Below are positions 32,969 to 41,872 of a stretch of DNA of 64,000 bases, one piece after another. The notes under the pieces are model-generated. The model worked only from the letters and a program-made list of their open reading frames with translations. It did not search any database and was not told where the DNA came from. The translations under genes were made by a program, and so were the position numbers. Source of the DNA: Planctomycetaceae bacterium (GTDB taxonomy: Bacteria > Planctomycetota > Planctomycetia > Pirellulales > Pirellulaceae); contig JAIYDN010000067.1 in assembly GCA_027487485.1 (NCBI GenBank), forward strand, positions 1-64,000. Direction: 5' to 3'. Every line of letters starts with the position of its first letter. The first letter of the stretch is position 1.

Positions 32969-34390
32969 ATGCCCAGCAACATCCAATCTACCCGTTCTCT
33001 GATTCCAGCTTTCCTTCACGCCTTGGATTCAATTCTTTTATGTTTGTCGTTGCCCTTGGTGCAATGGCTTACGTTTCAATCGCTCAATCAATCCACGGTC
33101 ACCTGCAGCCTGGTTGCCTGCGTTTTGTTGTTCGTTACGGGCGAGCTTTTTGGAATGTACCGTCCCAGTCGCGATCGATCCGCAGATACCGAAGTGCGAA
33201 TCGCGACTGCAGCATGGACTATTACTTTCCTGGGATTGATCGTAATCGGGCTTCTGACCAGAACGACTGAAACGTTCGCTCGTTCTACGATCGTTTGCTG
33301 GTACGTATTTGGCGGTTTGTTGCTAGTATGTTCTCATATGACGTTTCGTGGGCTTCTTGAATTGCTGGGACGCAGCGGATTTGGAGCTCGAAAAACCGCG
33401 ATTGTCGGGGCCAATCGGCTGGGACTCGAAATAGCACACAACGCCAAAATTTCTTCGGATAGTGGACTGAACATCGTTGGTTTTTTTGACGATCGAGGTG
33501 TTGGTGTACTCGGAGAAAAAGGTGAGGGACGACGATCCGCCCTGGACGCGGACCAGCCACCGTTTCTTGGCAATTCCGACTTGTTGATTGAAATGATTGA
33601 ACGTGGGGAGGTCGATACCGTCCTTTTGACGTTACCCATGCGGGCCGAAAAGCGCATCCAGGCACTTTTGGACAGACTCGCCAATACGACCGCTTCGGCC
33701 TACATCGTGCCCGATTTTTTTGTCTTCGAATTGTTGCATTCGCGATGGACACATGTCGGTGGCTTGCCGGTAGTGAGTGTATTTGAATCACCCATGTATG
33801 GAGTTGATGGTTGGCTCAAACGGTCATTGGACTTGATGTTGAGCTTGGTAGGCTTGGTTTTGGTCGCACCGATACTGTTGCTTTGTGCAATTCTTATCCG
33901 CACCACATCCCAAGGCCCAGTGTTTTTTAGACAGAAACGTTACGGGCTGGACGGCAAGGAGATTTTGGTGTGGAAATTTCGATCGATGTACACATGCGAC
34001 AATGGGCCTGTGGTGAAACAAGCGACCAAAAACGACCCTCGCATTACCCCCGTCGGCCGAATCCTCCGGAAAGCATCGCTGGATGAACTCCCTCAGCTGT
34101 TTAATGTGATTGAAGGGAATATGTCTCTAGTGGGGCCAAGACCTCACGCAACCGCGCACAACGAGCATTTTCGAAAGCTGATTCGTGGTTACATGATGCG
34201 CCACAAGGTCAAACCAGGCATCACTGGCTTGGCGCAAGTAGAAGGAAGTCGAGGCGAAACGGACACGACGGAGAAAATGGAAGCCCGTATTGGTCTCGAT
34301 CATCGGTACATTCGTGACTGGTCCGTCTGGCTAGACATCAAAATACTATTCAAAACGATTTTTGTTGTTCTTAAGCAAGATGCCTACTGA
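32969..34390 (+). CDS. Exopolysaccharide polyprenyl glycosylphosphotransferase (WcaJ-like)
   Basis: 473 residues from the ATG at 32969; earlier in-frame Met codons add a non-membrane extension. It transfers a sugar 1-phosphate to undecaprenyl phosphate, the first step of surface polysaccharide assembly. The N-terminal half has four membrane helices, then a CoA-binding/Rossmann-like region (KTAIVGANRLGLEIA). A fifth helix near residue 290 leads to the catalytic domain: FRQKRYGLDGKEILVWKFRS, then DELPQLFNVIEGNMSLVGPR. These are the hallmark motifs of bacterial sugar transferases. A nearby glycosyltransferase lies on the other strand. Confidence 0.93.
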   Translation: MPSNIQSTRSLIPAFLHALDSILLCLSLPLVQWLTFQSLNQSTVTCSLVACVLLFVTGELFGMYRPSRDRSADTEVRIATAAWTITFLGLIVIGLLTRTTETFARSTIVCWYVFGGLLLVCSHMTFRGLLELLGRSGFGARKTAIVGANRLGLEIAHNAKISSDSGLNIVGFFDDRGVGVLGEKGEGRRSALDADQPPFLGNSDLLIEMIERGEVDTVLLTLPMRAEKRIQALLDRLANTTASAYIVPDFFVFELLHSRWTHVGGLPVVSVFESPMYGVDGWLKRSLDLMLSLVGLVLVAPILLLCAILIRTTSQGPVFFRQKRYGLDGKEILVWKFRSMYTCDNGPVVKQATKNDPRITPVGRILRKASLDELPQLFNVIEGNMSLVGPRPHATAHNEHFRKLIRGYMMRHKVKPGITGLAQVEGSRGETDTTEKMEARIGLDHRYIRDWSVWLDIKILFKTIFVVLKQDAY

Positions 34391-34410
34391 TGGCCATCGA
34401 CCGCCAGTTT

Positions 34411-35325
34411 TTATCTTGGCTCTGCCACACGGTTCGCCAGTTCGCTCAGTTCGGACCAAAACGTGACGTACTTGTTCCGATCTTTGATGTACTCTTCGTC
34501 AAAGACCGCCTTCCGTAGCTCGTCCCGCTGCTCGCTAAATTTGGAAAAATCACGAGGGTCTTCTGGGGAGAAAATAGGGCACGGTTTATCGTAAACGATG
34601 GCTGCTCCTTGGTCGCCCTGAGTGTGAAATCGCGAAAGGCCGATGACACGATCTGCAACATAGATCGCTTCATTCAGCTCGTGCGTTACCATCAAGATGG
34701 TGTATTCTGGCCGTCTTCCTTCCTGTTTTGCCAACAAGTTCTCTTGATAGAACCGCAACAGCATCAATTGCAAGTCCTCGCGCATAGCTTCGTCGAGCGC
34801 GCCAAAGGGTTCGTCCAACAGAACAATCTTTGGCCTCATGATGAAAGCTTGAGCTACCGCGACGCGTTGCTTCATCCCCCCAGACATCTCGTGCGGATAC
34901 TTCCCGCAAGCGCTTTCCAAGCCCACTTGCTTCAAAAAATCCCTTGATTTGGATAAGTGACTTTTACGCAAAGACAGATACTTTCTGATCGCGAATAAAC
35001 GCATCAGGAAAGACGTTTCATCTAGCTTTAATCCGAAACTGACATTTTGCTCCGCATTCAAAAAATCGTAGAGCGAGTAATTCTGATAGACGATGCCGAC
35101 ATTTCGGTTCGGACTTCGAACGGGAATACCATCCGTCAAGATCTCACCGGAAGTGGGTGGGTTCGTTCCTAAAATCGCTTTAAGCAAAGTGCTTTTCCCG
35201 CAGCCACTTGGGCCGACCACTGCAACAATCTGCCCGGGATACACTTGCAATTGGATGTTATCAAGCACTCGATAATTTCCAAAGGAATGGCTAAGCGATT
35301 TGACCTCTAATGCATATTGACTCAT
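34411..35325 (-). CDS. ABC transporter ATP-binding protein (nitrate/sulfonate/taurine type)
   Basis: 304 residues. Walker A VGPSGCGKST, Q-loop YQNYSL, signature MSGGMKQR, Walker B IVLLDEPFGALDE and switch His in VTHELNE are all intact. The layout fits TauB/SsuB/NrtD ATPases. A C-terminal extension of about 50 residues ends the protein. It is 3 bp downstream of the permease gene. No periplasmic binding protein gene is near, so the substrate cannot be named. Confidence 0.93.
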   Translation of the reverse strand: MSQYALEVKSLSHSFGNYRVLDNIQLQVYPGQIVAVVGPSGCGKSTLLKAILGTNPPTSGEILTDGIPVRSPNRNVGIVYQNYSLYDFLNAEQNVSFGLKLDETSFLMRLFAIRKYLSLRKSHLSKSRDFLKQVGLESACGKYPHEMSGGMKQRVAVAQAFIMRPKIVLLDEPFGALDEAMREDLQLMLLRFYQENLLAKQEGRRPEYTILMVTHELNEAIYVADRVIGLSRFHTQGDQGAAIVYDKPCPIFSPEDPRDFSKFSEQRDELRKAVFDEEYIKDRNKYVTFWSELSELANRVAEPR

Positions 35326-35328
35326 CGT

Positions 35329-36138
35329 TTAGTCCACGTACCAGGGGCACAGTTTGCGGCGCAAGGTGGCCAAGCCCCATTCGGCCGCAAGTCCGATCAA
35401 AGCCAAGATTGCCAAGTAAACATAAACGACACTCATGTTCAGCACCCGCGATTGCATCCGAATCTGATATCCCAATCCAGCACCACCGACCACCATTTCG
35501 GCCGCCAAGAGAAAGACCATCGCGGGGCCAATCTGAAGCCGAATGTTGTCGATAATCTTGGGCAGAATCTGCTTCCAAATGACCTCGTAAATGATCTCAA
35601 ACTCGGACGCACCCAAGGTATACGCCTTATTGATGGCCTCGTCGGTGACATCTTGGCAAACCGCCTGATATATAGATTGCGTCATCGAAAAAAAGATCCC
35701 CAAAGCAACCATAGACGCAAACATGCTCTGATCTGTTCCCGCGAGTGCAAAATAGATAGGCATCATGGCGGTGGGTGGAACCTTCGACAAAAACATGACC
35801 ACAGGGCCAAGCGGCGCTTCAATCCAACGATATGCACCCATCAGTACGCCAACAAGAACAGAGAAAAAAACACCGATGGTCATGCCTAAACCCAATCGCC
35901 ACATGGTGGCCCGAATATCCACCCAGAACATGGCTGGTTTTGGGTTTTCAGGTAATCCCTGAGCACGGAATATCTGCTTCAGTCCCTCAAAAAGCTTCCC
36001 GAAAGAGGGAATGGTCGTTTGCAGTTCATTGGTTCGAGTCTGCGCCAGGGACACCATCTCGTAGGAAACCAAAAGAGCAATAATACCCCCTATGGCCAAC
36101 AACCAAAATAACCATTCAGGGATCGTTCGTCGTATCAT
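35329..36138 (-). CDS. ABC transporter permease (TauC/SsuC type)
   Basis: 269 residues from the ATG at 36138, which overlaps the DinB-like stop in ATGA. About six membrane helices. The cytoplasmic EAA loop matches the family (AYTLGASEFEIIYEVIWKQI, then GPAMVFLLAAEMVVGGAGLGY). It forms the channel for the adjacent ATPase. The overlap with the DinB-like gene shows translational coupling of an importer with a cytosolic enzyme-like protein. Confidence 0.92.
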   Translation of the reverse strand: MIRRTIPEWLFWLLAIGGIIALLVSYEMVSLAQTRTNELQTTIPSFGKLFEGLKQIFRAQGLPENPKPAMFWVDIRATMWRLGLGMTIGVFFSVLVGVLMGAYRWIEAPLGPVVMFLSKVPPTAMMPIYFALAGTDQSMFASMVALGIFFSMTQSIYQAVCQDVTDEAINKAYTLGASEFEIIYEVIWKQILPKIIDNIRLQIGPAMVFLLAAEMVVGGAGLGYQIRMQSRVLNMSVVYVYLAILALIGLAAEWGLATLRRKLCPWYVD

Positions 36139-36635
36139 GCAGGTGGAGTCCAAGTTGCGAGTGCCGGCACAGGTTTCCCCGCCATTTTCCGCTTGCGACT
36201 AATAATTACAAGATGGTGTCGCAGATGCTCGATGTACTTGTCTAGCATCTGTTCTAATGTCAGCTTGCCTGATTCGGTATGGATGCCCGGCCGAGCAAAA
36301 GTTTCATCGGGTAACGCTCGCAGTACAACCGCCGTCATTTGACGATTGAGTCTAAACACTTCGCAGGCATCCATGGCGTTCAACTTGGAAACACCCGGCA
36401 ACTGGTTGAATGCCGATTCGTCATATCCACAAAGCAACGGATTCGGCATGCATGCAATTCGTTTCATTCGGTCAGAGCCAATCAAGTCGCTATCCATCAT
36501 GTGGATCGCATTTTGATGCAATGTCCAGGAATTATCCATAGGCTTCAGGTGTAGCTGAGCCTCCGTCAGCCCTTCAAAAGCCTTCACGAGCGCATCGCCA
36601 CCTTGGGCGTAAACTTCAATTTTGTTCCGATCCAT
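36135..36635 (-). CDS. DinB-like protein
   Basis: 166 residues from the ATG at 36635; a GTG at 36647 is possible. A four-helix-bundle DinB/YfiT pattern: TEAQLHLKPMDNSWTLHQNA near the N-terminus and YIEHLRHHLVIISRKRK near the end, with His residues that can form the family's metal site (HQNAIHMMD, HLRHH). DinB-like proteins include thiol-dependent transferases, for example bacillithiol and mycothiol enzymes; its substrate is unknown. It is the first gene of the group and overlaps the permease gene by 4 bp. Confidence 0.85.
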   Translation of the reverse strand: MDRNKIEVYAQGGDALVKAFEGLTEAQLHLKPMDNSWTLHQNAIHMMDSDLIGSDRMKRIACMPNPLLCGYDESAFNQLPGVSKLNAMDACEVFRLNRQMTAVVLRALPDETFARPGIHTESGKLTLEQMLDKYIEHLRHHLVIISRKRKMAGKPVPALATWTPPA

Positions 36636-36680
36636 TGCTTGCTTCACTCACTAACAAAACCCTTGATTGCACCTTCTCAA

Positions 36681-36710
36681 TCGACCAAACATAGACGCAG
36701 TCCCTATAAT
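36681..36710 (+). promoter_or_regulatory. Promoter for the amidohydrolase gene
   Basis: TCGACC (36681-36686), 18 bp, TATAAT (36705-36710), 50 bp before the ATG at 36761. Perfect -10 with a partial -35. Confidence 0.5.
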
Positions 36711-36760
36711 AGCAGATCGAAAGGGTCTTACACTGCTCCAACGTACCAGAAAAATATGCC

Positions 36761-37939
36761 ATGCCTCGTCCTCAATCTATTTTCACCGTTCGATCAGCCA
36801 TCTACTTGCTCCCGTTTTTTTGTTTTCTAAGCGTCCTTGCCCCCAATGCAAAGGCTCAAGAGACGATCCCTCGTCCCCAACTGGTTGTTTCCGAAACCCA
36901 TCTCACCCAAGCTTCTTTTCCTGTCGTTGATGTCCACACTCATTTTTTTGTTAAAGGCAAGCACGATCCTCAATTGCTGGACAAATACGTGGAGTTTATG
37001 GACCGAAACAACATCGCCGTTTCGGTTTCGCTCGATGCCACTCTCAAAGTGCGAATCCAAGATCATCAGCAGTTCCTTTGGACTCAATACCGCGATCGCT
37101 TCGTTTTGTTTGCGAACATCGATTTTCGTGGCAAAGGGATCCTGGAGCAGCCTGAGACTTGGGATTGCAACCAAAGTGACTTCGTCCGAAACATCGTCGA
37201 AGAACTCAAGGCAGAAGTCGCACAGGGCACCATCTCCGGACTAAAGTTCTTCAAGGATTTCGGCCTGCGATATCGAAATGCCGATGGCTCACTGATTGCA
37301 ATTGACGATGCACGATTCGATCCTCTTTGGAAAGCCTGCGGTGACCTTAAGATCCCGGTGATCATTCATACCGCGGATCCCAACGCTTTCTTTGAGCCAA
37401 TCGATGAGGCCAATGAACGGTTTCGAGAACTTCAAGTTCATCCAGATTGGTCCTTCTTCGGCAGCGATTTTCCTGCACGTTCGGCCCTTCATGCAGCCCG
37501 AAATCGTGTCATCGAAAAACACAGCGGAACCACTTTTATCGCTGCCCATTTTGGTAACGATGCAGAAAATCTCAAAGAGCTTGCGGTGTGGCTCGACAAA
37601 TATCCCAACCTATTCGTAGAGTTTTCCTCCCGGATCAATGAACTTGGAAGGCAACCATTCTCAGCAAGGCAATTTTTTGAAACCTATCAAGACCGAATCC
37701 TGTTTGGAACCGATGGGCCGTGGCCAGAAGAAAGACTTCGCATCTACTGGCGGTTCCTGGAAACCCACGACGAGTACTTTCTCTATTCAGAAAAGATCCC
37801 TCAACCTCAAGGTGATTGGCGAATCTACGGAATTAATCTCAGTCAAGACATCCTCAAGAAAGTCTACTCGGAAAACGCAATACGAATCATCCCAGGAGTC
37901 AAACAACGCATCGAAGCGTTCGAAGCAAAAACAAAATAG
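36761..37939 (+). CDS. Secreted amidohydrolase-family metal hydrolase
   Basis: 392 residues. A signal peptide (IYLLPFFCFLSVLAPNAKAQ) is cut after AKAQ or so. The mature enzyme has the Amidohydro_2 TIM-barrel layout: VDVHTHFF (metal His pair), FKDFGLR on a central strand, VIIHTADPN, IAAHFGNDAE and LFGTDGPWP. This family includes decarboxylases and lactone hydrolases; related planctomycete proteins are exported and not assigned. Function outside the cytoplasm follows from the signal. It is a single gene with its own promoter. Confidence 0.9.
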   Translation: MPRPQSIFTVRSAIYLLPFFCFLSVLAPNAKAQETIPRPQLVVSETHLTQASFPVVDVHTHFFVKGKHDPQLLDKYVEFMDRNNIAVSVSLDATLKVRIQDHQQFLWTQYRDRFVLFANIDFRGKGILEQPETWDCNQSDFVRNIVEELKAEVAQGTISGLKFFKDFGLRYRNADGSLIAIDDARFDPLWKACGDLKIPVIIHTADPNAFFEPIDEANERFRELQVHPDWSFFGSDFPARSALHAARNRVIEKHSGTTFIAAHFGNDAENLKELAVWLDKYPNLFVEFSSRINELGRQPFSARQFFETYQDRILFGTDGPWPEERLRIYWRFLETHDEYFLYSEKIPQPQGDWRIYGINLSQDILKKVYSENAIRIIPGVKQRIEAFEAKTK

Positions 37940-37979
37940 AGACGATTTCTAAGCCGCGGGCGTTTGTAGCGACCTGAGC

Positions 37980-38195
37980 CTAGAACGATTCGCTTTCTAA
38001 CGCTTTAGTTAACGGGTCCATGACGCCCTGGTTGGGGATCACTTGTGTCACGCTGACCTTGTTGCGTTTCAGCTCTTCAATTTGAGTCGCCATGCGCTGA
38101 ATCAGAGACGCGATCTCATTCCCTGCCGCTTCACCCAAGTGCACTGTTAGCGCTTTACGAGCACTGTAAGACAGGCTCAAGTCATCTTTTTTCAT
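37980..38195 (-). CDS. Small conserved-looking helical protein
   Basis: 71 residues. It has a Ser-rich start (DDLSLSYSARKALTVHLGEA), a helix (SLIQRMATQIEELKRNKVSV) and an end DPLTKALESESF. It has no signal peptide and looks cytoplasmic. Not recognised. It is 70 bp downstream of glmS start-side on the same strand, that is, upstream of nothing else; it lies between glmS and the amidohydrolase. Coding is supported by composition and by the intact frame only. Confidence 0.6.
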   Translation of the reverse strand: MKKDDLSLSYSARKALTVHLGEAAGNEIASLIQRMATQIEELKRNKVSVTQVIPNQGVMDPLTKALESESF

Positions 38196-38264
38196 TCTTC
38201 AGTTCCTTCGGGTTTTCGGATCAGATCGGCGAACACGGACGGCGACCATCGACGGCAGCGCGAT

Positions 38265-40160
38265 CTATTCTACGGTTACACTCTTGGCAAGGTTCCGAGG
38301 TTTGTCAACATCGCACCCACGAAGGACCGCTATATGGTAAGCAAGCAATTGCAAGGGGATCGATGCAACGATGGGTTGCAAGAAATCCTCTACATAGGGG
38401 ATTTCGATGAAGTCGTCCACCAAGCCCTCCAGTTTTTCATCCATCTGATCGACAATAGCAATAACAGGTCCACGACGCGCCTTGACTTCCTGTAGGTTGC
38501 TCATGACTTTGTCATAAACATTCGATCGCGACAGAATAAAGACGGACGGCGTGTTTTCATCGATCAACGCAATCGGTCCATGCTTCATTTCGGCGGAAGG
38601 GTATCCTTCCGCATGAATGTAGCTGATTTCTTTCAGCTTCAGAGCGCCTTCCAAGGCTGTTGGGAAATTGTAGTGGCGTCCAAGATACAAGAAGTTAGTT
38701 GCGTCCTTGTATTTTTCCGCGATACGGCGAACTTGAGTATCGCAGCCCAGAGCGTGCTCCACCGCTGTGGGTAGATTTTCTAATTGATCGATAATCCGTA
38801 GGCCAGCTTCGAAGCTCAGGTGGCGAAGTCTGCCAAAGTACAAGGCTAACATCGAAAGAACGCACAGCTGGGACGTGAAGGCTTTCGTCGAAGCAACACC
38901 AATCTCGGGGCCTGCATGCAAGTAGATCCCACCGTCGGCTTCTTGAGCAATACTGCTGCCGATGACGTTGCAAATCGCCAAAGTGTGATGGCCCTTGCGT
39001 TTCATTTCCCGCAATGCCGCCAAAGTGTCTGCGGTTTCGCCGCTTTGGGTGATACCAAAGATCAGGGTGTCGTGGTCGACTGGCGGGTTACGATACCTCA
39101 GTTCGCTTGCGTATTCGACTTCGACCGGCATGCGTGCCAATTCTTCAATCAGATACTCGCCCACCAAAGACGAATGCCATGATGTACCACATGCCGTCAA
39201 TATCAGCCGATTCACACCCCGCAGTTGCGCCGGAGTTAAATTCAGTCCTCCGAATTTGGCCGTTGCGCTTTCCCGATCCAACCGACCTCGCATTGCATTG
39301 CGTAAGGATGTGGGTTGCTCATGAATCTCTTTGAGCATGTAATGCGGGAAGCCTTCGCTGGAGACTTCCACCCCGCGTTGCTCCAAGACTCGAACTTCGG
39401 GACGGATGCGTCCTTGGTCTCGGTGTACCACTTGAATGGAGTCCCTGCCAACGACTGCAATCTGGTGATCAGCCAAGTAGATGATTCGATCGGTATAGCC
39501 GACCAGCGGGGAAGTATCGCTTGCGATGAATTGCTCCCCTTTGCCTACCCCTAACACCAAAGGGCTTCCGAATCGCGCGGCCACCAACAGATCAGGCCGG
39601 TCTCGGAACATGACCACCAATCCATAGGTCCCTCGAAGCATCGGCAATGCAGCTCGTACGGCCTCTACATAAACCGCATTGCGTCCTTCGCTTCCAAGAA
39701 GAGGTTCTTGGCTGGTCATGGCGGGTGAATCCAACAGAGCTTTCAGATTCTCCGCGACCAGATGCGCGATGACTTCGGTATCGGTCGCGGACTGAAAGAT
39801 ATACCCTTTCTCAATCAAAGCTTGTTTGAGAACTTGGTAGTTTTCGATCACGCCGTTATGAACCACGGCAACGGTTCCTCGTCCACCCAGATGCGGGTGA
39901 GCGTTCTCCGTAGTGGCGGGTCCGTGAGTCGCCCAGCGCGTGTGCCCCATCCCGGTAAAGCCGGTCATCGGCGATTTCTGTATCTGAAGATCTAAGTTGT
40001 CGATTCTTCCGACAGCTCGATTCAACTGGAACGCTCCACCCGTCGAAGCCAGAGTCGCCACGCCCGCGCTATCGTATCCGCGGTACTCTAACCGTCGAAG
40101 GCCTGCCACGAGAAACGGAGTCGCATCATTTTTTCCGACGTAACCAACAATTCCACACAT
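38265..40160 (-). CDS. glmS: Glutamine-fructose-6-phosphate aminotransferase
   Basis: 631 residues from the ATG at 40160, which puts the catalytic Cys at position 2 (MCGIVGYVG), as the family requires. The upstream 8-residue extension is rejected. It makes glucosamine 6-phosphate, the entry point to amino-sugar synthesis. The glutaminase domain (about 1-240) includes HTRWATHGPA, and two SIS domains follow (LTACGTSWHSSLVGEYLIE, and YLGRHYNFPTALEGALKLKE). The C-terminal LAKSVTVE is the conserved end. No glmS ribozyme-like leader is visible. Confidence 0.97.
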   Translation of the reverse strand: MCGIVGYVGKNDATPFLVAGLRRLEYRGYDSAGVATLASTGGAFQLNRAVGRIDNLDLQIQKSPMTGFTGMGHTRWATHGPATTENAHPHLGGRGTVAVVHNGVIENYQVLKQALIEKGYIFQSATDTEVIAHLVAENLKALLDSPAMTSQEPLLGSEGRNAVYVEAVRAALPMLRGTYGLVVMFRDRPDLLVAARFGSPLVLGVGKGEQFIASDTSPLVGYTDRIIYLADHQIAVVGRDSIQVVHRDQGRIRPEVRVLEQRGVEVSSEGFPHYMLKEIHEQPTSLRNAMRGRLDRESATAKFGGLNLTPAQLRGVNRLILTACGTSWHSSLVGEYLIEELARMPVEVEYASELRYRNPPVDHDTLIFGITQSGETADTLAALREMKRKGHHTLAICNVIGSSIAQEADGGIYLHAGPEIGVASTKAFTSQLCVLSMLALYFGRLRHLSFEAGLRIIDQLENLPTAVEHALGCDTQVRRIAEKYKDATNFLYLGRHYNFPTALEGALKLKEISYIHAEGYPSAEMKHGPIALIDENTPSVFILSRSNVYDKVMSNLQEVKARRGPVIAIVDQMDEKLEGLVDDFIEIPYVEDFLQPIVASIPLQLLAYHIAVLRGCDVDKPRNLAKSVTVE

Positions 40161-40326
40161 TTTACAGCCCTGACGGAAACGCAACTCAACGTAAATGGCG
40201 ATCGATATGATCAGCGAAGTTTACGCCAAAGACATCACCATGCATTCAGAATGATTCAACTCCCTCCAAGTTTTCGCGACATGTCCAAGGTCCCTAAAAG
40301 AATCAATTGCTACAATCGTCAAGTCA

Positions 40327-41706
40327 TTACAATCCAAGGGATTCCCATGGACCTTGGATTGCAAAGGTGATACCGGGCTTTTGGATATTGACGAACAACC
40401 ACTTTCCATCAGGACTAAAGCTAGCACCGCCCCACTCGGAACCTCGGAAGTCACCCGAGAAGCCGTTCCTTTCGCCCCGGAGCTGCATATTGTTCCAAGC
40501 GAGATCCAACCGTACACCGGAAGGACTGAGTGCATGTAGCTTTTGAGGTGATCTGCCTCCGTCTTCGCATAAAACCAACCCACCCCTTGGGCTGACAGTA
40601 ACATTGTCCGGGCTATCCATTTGATCAGGTCCTGTTGACTCGAAGACTAGTTTTAGAATCTCTCGCTTAGGATCGTATTGCCAGATTTGTCCCGCCTTGG
40701 AGCGGCCACCACTGGTCGATACAAAATAGCAAACGCCATTCCCCCACCAGCAACCTTCCAATCGGGCGAAAGGGGAACCACCCTTTTTGCGTCCTTGTTC
40801 GTAAACTCCACCTCCATCCTGAGTTCCTGGGGAGTGAGCCATTTCAGGATCGTCTATCAGAACCCATTCCACTTGGTAGCTAGCGGATGGATCCGCGTGG
40901 CCAATCAGGTCTGGTCCACCGCGAACCAAGAGCATTTCCAACTTTCCGCCTTCGACTAATTTGCCTGGAGTGTTGGGAACAAATCGATAAAAGCCCGCTG
41001 GTGTTCGGTCTTCGGTCTCGTAAACAATTCCGGTCTCCGGGTTGACTGCCACCGCCTCATGGACGAACCGTCCCATGGCTTTTAGCGGCACAGGTTTTGC
41101 GATACCTTGGGCTGGGACATCAAAAATGTATCCATGCTTTTGAGCCAGTTCCAACACCTTTCCATCTTCTTCTTTCGAGCCATTTTCTGCGACCGATTCC
41201 TCACAGCTCAACCAAGTCTTCCAAGGTGTTGGCCCCCCCGCGCAGTTCTTGAACGTGCCTGCTAAGCTTGTCCATGCATCCACCCACTTTCCGTTTTTGG
41301 CATCGAATAAGAGGTTGGTGCAACCACCCGCAGCATAAGGATCATAAGCCGATGCGAATCCATCTTGGGTAGATCGAGCAGTGCTTAGTTCATGGTTCCT
41401 GCATAGAGTCAAGATTCCATCGTTTTCATCAATGACCGCCATTCCATCGTGCGCACCAGGTGTCGGCCGCCCGTCCGAAAGCGGGTCCTGTGTCCATCCG
41501 AAGGATACGTATCGAAAACCTTCGGGCAACTGAAGAAGCTCTAAACCGGTAAGCTCGTCCTTGACGGGACGCATCGATGGCACGTTCGAGAAATTTTTGC
41601 CGCTCGCGAAATTAGTGAAAGCATCAGAAACCGACCATGACCCTAGGACTGCAGCAGCCCCAGCGAGAAACGGCCGACGGCCCAACCAATCTTGTTCGCG
41701 ATTCAT
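40327..41706 (-). CDS. PhoX-like DUF839 protein
   Basis: 459 residues. The N-terminus, LGRRPFLAGAAAVLGSWS, is a twin-arginine-like export signal. The body is a DUF839 beta-propeller of the PhoX kind, with HDGMAVIDENDGILTLCRNHE, TAWTSLAGTFKNCAGGPTPW, TWLSCEE and SPDNVTVSPRGGLVLCEDGG. PhoX enzymes are Ca/Fe alkaline phosphatases; the match suggests a similar exported, metal-dependent protein, but activity is not proven here. It is separated by 166 bp from the next gene on the strand. Confidence 0.9.
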   Translation of the reverse strand: MNREQDWLGRRPFLAGAAAVLGSWSVSDAFTNFASGKNFSNVPSMRPVKDELTGLELLQLPEGFRYVSFGWTQDPLSDGRPTPGAHDGMAVIDENDGILTLCRNHELSTARSTQDGFASAYDPYAAGGCTNLLFDAKNGKWVDAWTSLAGTFKNCAGGPTPWKTWLSCEESVAENGSKEEDGKVLELAQKHGYIFDVPAQGIAKPVPLKAMGRFVHEAVAVNPETGIVYETEDRTPAGFYRFVPNTPGKLVEGGKLEMLLVRGGPDLIGHADPSASYQVEWVLIDDPEMAHSPGTQDGGGVYEQGRKKGGSPFARLEGCWWGNGVCYFVSTSGGRSKAGQIWQYDPKREILKLVFESTGPDQMDSPDNVTVSPRGGLVLCEDGGRSPQKLHALSPSGVRLDLAWNNMQLRGERNGFSGDFRGSEWGGASFSPDGKWLFVNIQKPGITFAIQGPWESLGL

Positions 41707-41872
41707 GATAGCTTCTAGTTAGATTAGGGTGATTCGAGACAGGTACTGAACGTTGGGATCGACTAAGAGTCGAAAAAGTAAACGGACCTAACAACGCTCA
41801 ACGTACGCCTTCCACGTGAAATCTAACCGACCCAAACCGTTAAGACTGTGCAAAGAATGAGATGCTGAATAG

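Noticed and set aside
38160-38265. glmS ribozyme
   Set aside because: Nothing in the glmS leader (40161-40326) resembles the ribozyme core, and it is not expected in this phylum.
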